A stretch of 64,000 bases of DNA from Nocardia sp. BMG111209. Its GTDB lineage: Bacteria; Actinomycetota; Actinomycetes; Mycobacteriales; Mycobacteriaceae. The stretch covers positions 186,001 to 250,000 of the forward strand of contig NZ_KB907307.1 of assembly GCF_000381925.1 (NCBI RefSeq), in the 5' to 3' direction. The notes beneath the pieces were generated by a model. It was given only the letters and a program-made list of their open reading frames with translations. It did not search any database and was not told the DNA's origin. The position numbers and the translations under genes were made by a program. Shown piece by piece: positions 59,761 through 64,000 of this stretch; the first letter of the stretch is position 1, and each line of letters begins with the position of its first letter.

Positions 59761-62700
59761 ATGCCATTCGACAATGAATCATCGCTGCGCTCTTCGACTT
59801 CGATTCAGAAAGAGCTGTGGCTTGCCCACGAGCTGGCGGATATTCCGAACAATTGCCTGGTCTACATCGACATCCACGCCGATCTCGATATCGGACAATT
59901 CGACGCGGCGCTGCATCGGGTGTTCGCCGAATCACGTGCCCTGCGAGTGAATTTCGTGCCCGGCCCGGACGGGCCGATGGTCGTCGACCGCGATGTGACG
60001 GGCTGGGAACCGGCCCATGTCGATCTCCGCGGCGAACCCGATCCGGCCTCGGCCGCCTTCGAATACATGGCGCGCGAACGTGAGTCGGGATTCGATCTCG
60101 AGCGCGATCCCCTGCTACGGGTCGCATTGCTGGAACTCGCCGACGATCACCATTGTCTCGCCATGTGTTTCGACCACATCATCATGGACGGGGTGGGCGT
60201 CGCGGCCTGGGCGCAACGGGTGCTGGACGTGTACTGTGCCGCGGTCGCCGAAACATCGCTCGCACCGGCGGAATTCGTGGGCATCGACGAGATCCTCGAC
60301 AGTGATCGCGCGTACCGCCGCGACCGATGGGCGGCCGACCGGGAGTTCTGGCGCGAATACGTTCCGGCCGGGATCGAGCCGGTTCGCCTGCCCGGCACCG
60401 CGAACGGCGGCGCGCGGCCCGGCCGTATCGGCGCCACCCACGCCCTGTCCGCCGAAGATATGGCCGCCCTGCGGGATTCGGCGCGCACGGCCGGCGTGAA
60501 GCTCCCCTTCCTGGTGATGTCGGTGGCCGCGGCCGTCGTCCGGCGCTATGCGCTGCGCGACGAGTTCTGCGTGCAGATACCGGTGTCGAACCGAGGTGGC
60601 GTCGAGGGCAGTACGCCGTGTCAGCTCTCCGATACCGTTCCGCTGCTGATCGATTCGAGTCCGGACCTGACCCTGGCGGAGCTGGCCGCGCGGATCGGCG
60701 GCAGCTTCGCGAGCGCCGGAAGCCATCTGCGTTACGGAATGTCGGACATCCGGCGCGATGCCGGCCGGCCGTCGAATGCCGACGGCAACCCGTTCGGCCC
60801 GGTCGTCAACGTCATGTCGTTCTTCGGCGCCATGCGCATGTCCGGCGGGACGGCCGACCTGCAGCTGTACTCCGCCGGCAACAGCGGGGATCTGTCGATC
60901 GTCTTCTACTACGAAAGGCAATCCCCCCGTGGGGGATACCTGCGGGTGGAGGGCGACGCCCGGCGCTACACCGAGGACGACCTGCGCACCTACCTCGACA
61001 CGCTCGCCCGCTGCCTGCGCCGCGCGGTCGCGGACCCGGGCATGCCGATCGGCGCCGTGGAGCTGCTCGGCGGCGAGCACGGCCGGATGGTCGAGGCGTG
61101 GAACGACACCGCGGTGCCGGTCGACCCCCTGGCGACACTGCCCGGGATGTTCGCCGCTCGGGTCCGCCGCGAACCGGATGCGGTGGCGGTGACCTCCGGC
61201 GCGTGGGAGCTGTCGTACCGGCAGCTGGACACCTGGGCCGATGGACTCGCCCGGGAGCTGATCGCCCGGGGGGTCGGGCCGGATCGGGTGGTGGCGGTGG
61301 CCCTGCCGCGATCACCCGAGCTGATCGTGGCGATCCTGGCGGTACTGAAGGCCGGTGGGGCGTATCTGCCGATCGATCCCGGATATCCCGCGGATCGGCT
61401 CGCGTTCATCCTCGGCGATGCCGCCCCCGTCGCGCTGCTGATCGACGAGGCCACCTCGAAGGTGCTGCCGGACACCGGAATTCCGCGCCTGCGCCTCGAG
61501 GAGGTCGATCCGGCGGCGGGCGGGGTACTGCCGCCGGTCGCGCCGGCGCCCGGCAATCTCGCCTACCTGATCTACACCTCCGGATCCACCGGGACCCCGA
61601 AAGGCGTTGCCGTCACCCATCGCAACGCCGCCTCGCTGTTCCAGAGCACGGCCGGCTGGTGCGCGTTCGGGCCCGGCGACGTCTGGGCCTGGTGCCATTC
61701 CCAGGCCTTCGACTTCTCGGTCTGGGAGATCTGGGGTGCGCTGCTGCACGGTGGCCGGGTCGTGGTCGTGCCGTGGGAGGTGGTGCGCACACCCGCGCAG
61801 CTGTGGGATCTGATCGTCGACGCGCGGGTGACGGTCCTCAACCAGACGCCCTCGGCCTTCCAGGCGCTCGCGCGGGCCCGCGCGGCCCGGGAGAACACCG
61901 AATCCGCCTTGCGCCTGGTGATATTCGGCGGAGAGGCGTTGACGGACGCGCATCTGCGGCCGTGGTACGCCGTCGCCGGGGACGGCCCGGCTCTGGTGAA
62001 CATGTACGGGATCACCGAGACCACGGTCCATGTCACGAAGCTGGATCTGTCCACCGTGCCGGAGTTGCGCGGCGGCAGCCCGATCGGCGCGCCGCTGGGG
62101 AATATGCGGGTGTTCGTCCTGGATCCGGGCCTGGCGCCGGTCCCGGCGGGGGTGGCCGGCGAATTGTATGTGGCCGGTGCGCAATTGGCGCGGGGCTATC
62201 ACGGCCGGGCGGGACTGACCGCATCGCGATTCGTGGCCGACCCGTTCGATCCGGCCGGCGGCGGGCGGCTGTATCGCACCGGCGACCTGGCGCGCTGGAC
62301 CGCCACGGGGACAGTGGAATTCGTCGGGCGGGCCGACGACCAGGTGCAGATCCGCGGCTTCCGGGTCGAACCCGGTGAGGTGGAAAGCACCCTGGCACAG
62401 CATCCTTCGGTGACCCAGGCGATCGTGGTGGCCCGTGACTTCGGCGCGGATGGCGATTCGCGGCTGATCGCGTATGTCGTCGTCGACCGGGACCGGCCCG
62501 TCGACGGCGCGCGGGTGCGCCGCTTCGCGGCCGACCGGCTGCCCGAATTCATGGTGCCGGCGGTGGTGACCGTGCTCGACTCGGTGCCGCTGACCGCCAA
62601 CGGCAAGGTGGACCGCCGGGCCCTGCCCGACCCGGAGTTCGCCTCCTCGGTCGCGTACCGGGCGCCGATCAGCACCCGTGAGCGTCTGCTGGCGGAGCTG

Positions 62701-64000
62701 TTCGGCGAGGTGCTCGGCCGGGACCGGGTCGGCATGGACGACAGCTTCTTCGAACTGGGCGGCCATTCCCTGTCCGCGACGCGACTGATCGGCCGGATCC
62801 GGATGGTGTTCGGGGTCGAGCTGCCGATCCGGACGGTCTTCGACGCCCCGACGGTCGCACATCTGGTGACGCGCCTGGACACCGGGGCGCGGGTACGGCC
62901 GGCGCTGGCGCCGCGACCGCGGCCGGCGGAGATCCCGCTGTCGTTCGCGCAACGGCGGCTGTGGTTCATCCATCGGCTGGAAGGCCCGTCGTCGACCTAC
63001 AACATTCCGCTGACCGCGCGGCTGACGGGTGCGTTCGACACCGCCGCCTTCACCGCCGCGGTCGGTGACGTGATCGCGCGGCACGAAAGTCTGCGCACGG
63101 TCTTCGCCGAACACGACGGGGTGCCCGCTCAGCGGGTCCTCGATGCCGCGCAGCTCGACCCGCCGGTGACCGTCACCGAGGTGGCGCCCGCGGCGGCCGA
63201 GGCCGCGGTGACCGCGGCCCTGGCGCACCGATTCACGCTGTCCGATCGGATCCCGTTGCGGGCGGACGTCTTCCGCTGCGGTGACGAATGGATCCTGGTA
63301 CTGCTGATCCACCACATCGCCGGGGACGGAATGTCCGTGGCGGCGTTGTCGCGCGACCTGTCGGTGGCGTACACGGCCCGCCACGCCGGCGCGGCGCCGC
63401 ACTGGCCGCCACTGCCGGTGCAGTACGTCGACTACACCCTGTGGCAGCGGGAACTGCTGGGCTCGGCCGACGATCCGGACAGCGTCCTCGCCCGCCAACT
63501 CGATTACTGGCGGCGCGAACTCGACGGACTGCCCGAGCAGCTGCGCCTGCCCGCCGATCGGCCGCGGCCGCGGGTCGCGAGCTACCGCGGGGATATGGTG
63601 CTGTTCGGCGTCGACGCCGAACTCCGCGGCGCGGTGGAACGGCTCGCGGTCCGCGAGGGCGCGACGGTGTCGATGGTGTTGCAGTCCGCGCTGGCGGTGC
63701 TGTTGTTCAAACTCGGTGCGGGCGAGGACATCCCGATCGGCTCCCCGATCGCCGGGCGCACCGACGAGGCGCTGGCCGATCTGGTCGGCTGTTTCGTCAA
63801 CACCTGGGTGCTGCGCGCGCCGGTCACCGCGCGGGCCACCTTCGCCGAGGTGCTCGGCCGGGTGCGGACGAAAGCCCTTGCCGCATACGAGAATCAGGAC
63901 GCGCCCTTCGAACTGCTCGTCGAACTGCTCAATCCGGTCCGCTCGGCGGCGCACCACCCCCTGTTCCAGATCCTGCTGAGCTTCCAGGACGACACCCTGG
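59761..64000 (+). CDS. Nonribosomal peptide synthetase, C-A(Thr)-T-C..., 5' part
   Basis: At least 1413 residues, open at the right edge. Starter-like condensation domain (about 10-430; motif DHIIMDG at 138-144, with Asp in place of the first His but the catalytic His139 and Asp143 present). Adenylation domain (about 450-960): LIYTSGSTGTPKGV, FDFSVWE (near 650), NMYGITETT and a C-terminal ANGKVDRRALP Lys. Pocket residues read D-F-W-N-I-G-M-V-H-K, the canonical threonine code. Carrier protein (about 965-1035; FFELGGHSL, Ser near 1001). Second condensation domain from about 1059 with HHIAGDG at 1184-1190. The first C domain implies N-acylation of Thr. No MbtH gene is in view. Confidence 0.9.
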   Translation, partial: MPFDNESSLRSSTSIQKELWLAHELADIPNNCLVYIDIHADLDIGQFDAALHRVFAESRALRVNFVPGPDGPMVVDRDVTGWEPAHVDLRGEPDPASAAFEYMARERESGFDLERDPLLRVALLELADDHHCLAMCFDHIIMDGVGVAAWAQRVLDVYCAAVAETSLAPAEFVGIDEILDSDRAYRRDRWAADREFWREYVPAGIEPVRLPGTANGGARPGRIGATHALSAEDMAALRDSARTAGVKLPFLVMSVAAAVVRRYALRDEFCVQIPVSNRGGVEGSTPCQLSDTVPLLIDSSPDLTLAELAARIGGSFASAGSHLRYGMSDIRRDAGRPSNADGNPFGPVVNVMSFFGAMRMSGGTADLQLYSAGNSGDLSIVFYYERQSPRGGYLRVEGDARRYTEDDLRTYLDTLARCLRRAVADPGMPIGAVELLGGEHGRMVEAWNDTAVPVDPLATLPGMFAARVRREPDAVAVTSGAWELSYRQLDTWADGLARELIARGVGPDRVVAVALPRSPELIVAILAVLKAGGAYLPIDPGYPADRLAFILGDAAPVALLIDEATSKVLPDTGIPRLRLEEVDPAAGGVLPPVAPAPGNLAYLIYTSGSTGTPKGVAVTHRNAASLFQSTAGWCAFGPGDVWAWCHSQAFDFSVWEIWGALLHGGRVVVVPWEVVRTPAQLWDLIVDARVTVLNQTPSAFQALARARAARENTESALRLVIFGGEALTDAHLRPWYAVAGDGPALVNMYGITETTVHVTKLDLSTVPELRGGSPIGAPLGNMRVFVLDPGLAPVPAGVAGELYVAGAQLARGYHGRAGLTASRFVADPFDPAGGGRLYRTGDLARWTATGTVEFVGRADDQVQIRGFRVEPGEVESTLAQHPSVTQAIVVARDFGADGDSRLIAYVVVDRDRPVDGARVRRFAADRLPEFMVPAVVTVLDSVPLTANGKVDRRALPDPEFASSVAYRAPISTRERLLAELFGEVLGRDRVGMDDSFFELGGHSLSATRLIGRIRMVFGVELPIRTVFDAPTVAHLVTRLDTGARVRPALAPRPRPAEIPLSFAQRRLWFIHRLEGPSSTYNIPLTARLTGAFDTAAFTAAVGDVIARHESLRTVFAEHDGVPAQRVLDAAQLDPPVTVTEVAPAAAEAAVTAALAHRFTLSDRIPLRADVFRCGDEWILVLLIHHIAGDGMSVAALSRDLSVAYTARHAGAAPHWPPLPVQYVDYTLWQRELLGSADDPDSVLARQLDYWRRELDGLPEQLRLPADRPRPRVASYRGDMVLFGVDAELRGAVERLAVREGATVSMVLQSALAVLLFKLGAGEDIPIGSPIAGRTDEALADLVGCFVNTWVLRAPVTARATFAEVLGRVRTKALAAYENQDAPFELLVELLNPVRSAAHHPLFQILLSFQDDTL

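Noticed and set aside
1..64000. tRNA, rRNA, CRISPR arrays, insertion sequences, integrase or phage genes
   Set aside because: None recognised on reading both strands; short tRNA genes could be missed without a covariance search.

Overview
The window is high-GC actinobacterial chromosome, most likely from Nocardia or a close relative in the Mycobacteriales. The support is the GC-rich third codon positions, frequent GTG starts, many 4-base ATGA/GTGA overlaps, a mycolate-type cyclopropane synthase relative, an MmpS-like secreted protein, DUF6131 and DUF3349 proteins, several LLM flavin monooxygenases, roadblock proteins, and a large NRPS. The genus is inferred from gene content, not from a marker gene. 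No tRNA, rRNA, CRISPR array, insertion sequence or prophage was recognised.

Region by region. 0.2-9.2 kb: a methyltransferase/PhyH dioxygenase pair, a tiny membrane protein, a dehalogenase-like hydrolase divergent from a SARP/BTAD regulator, a divergent azoreductase/HxlR pair, an EamA transporter and a membrane-anchored glutamate-synthase-type flavoprotein. 9.2-18.6 kb: a DUF3349-PhoU fusion, a DszA/DszC-like monooxygenase operon (sulfur or amine scavenging), a heterodimeric ABC exporter, and a TetR regulator divergent from a quinone-oxidoreductase-like enzyme. 18.7-23.8 kb: a secreted MmpS-like protein, a phosphotransferase, MarR, an orphan histidine kinase co-transcribed with an NADP-binding reductase, and an SRPBCC protein. 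23.8-27.1 kb: a tight five-gene redox operon (small anchored protein, ApbE, ferric-reductase-like membrane protein, NuoF-like protein, ferredoxin). 27.4-34.8 kb: an acyl-CoA synthetase; a 1431-residue, almost entirely acidic low-complexity protein with a C-terminal coiled coil; and an NmrA-like reductase.

35-42 kb: another DszA-like monooxygenase, small secreted and membrane proteins, a kinase-like protein, and an AHSA1/AHSA1 pair next to a DGPF (YciI)/ECF42 sigma pair. 42-50 kb: an SDR divergent from an HTH regulator; an XRE-TetR fusion regulator divergent from an acyl-CoA degradation operon (acyl-CoA dehydrogenase, ACAD10/11-type kinase fold, SDR, enoyl-CoA hydratase), with a perfect 18-bp palindrome between them; and a DUF1330/LLM pair. 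50-54 kb: a diguanylate cyclase, a type I terpene synthase, and an operon of three roadblock/LC7-type proteins with no GTPase or kinase partner.

54.8-64 kb: the start of a secondary-metabolite cluster with a GT1 glycosyltransferase, an RfbH-type PMP/Fe-S sugar 3-dehydratase, an RmlD-like reductase, a DJ-1/PfpI protein on the other strand, and an NRPS that begins C-A-T-C and runs off the right edge. The first adenylation domain reads as the canonical threonine code. A starter condensation domain next to deoxysugar genes suggests an N-acylated, glycosylated peptide. The observations most worth following are the acidic giant protein, the glyco-NRPS cluster, the DUF3349-PhoU fusion, the roadblock trio, and the redox operon whose ApbE carries a 24-bp tandem repeat beside its active site.
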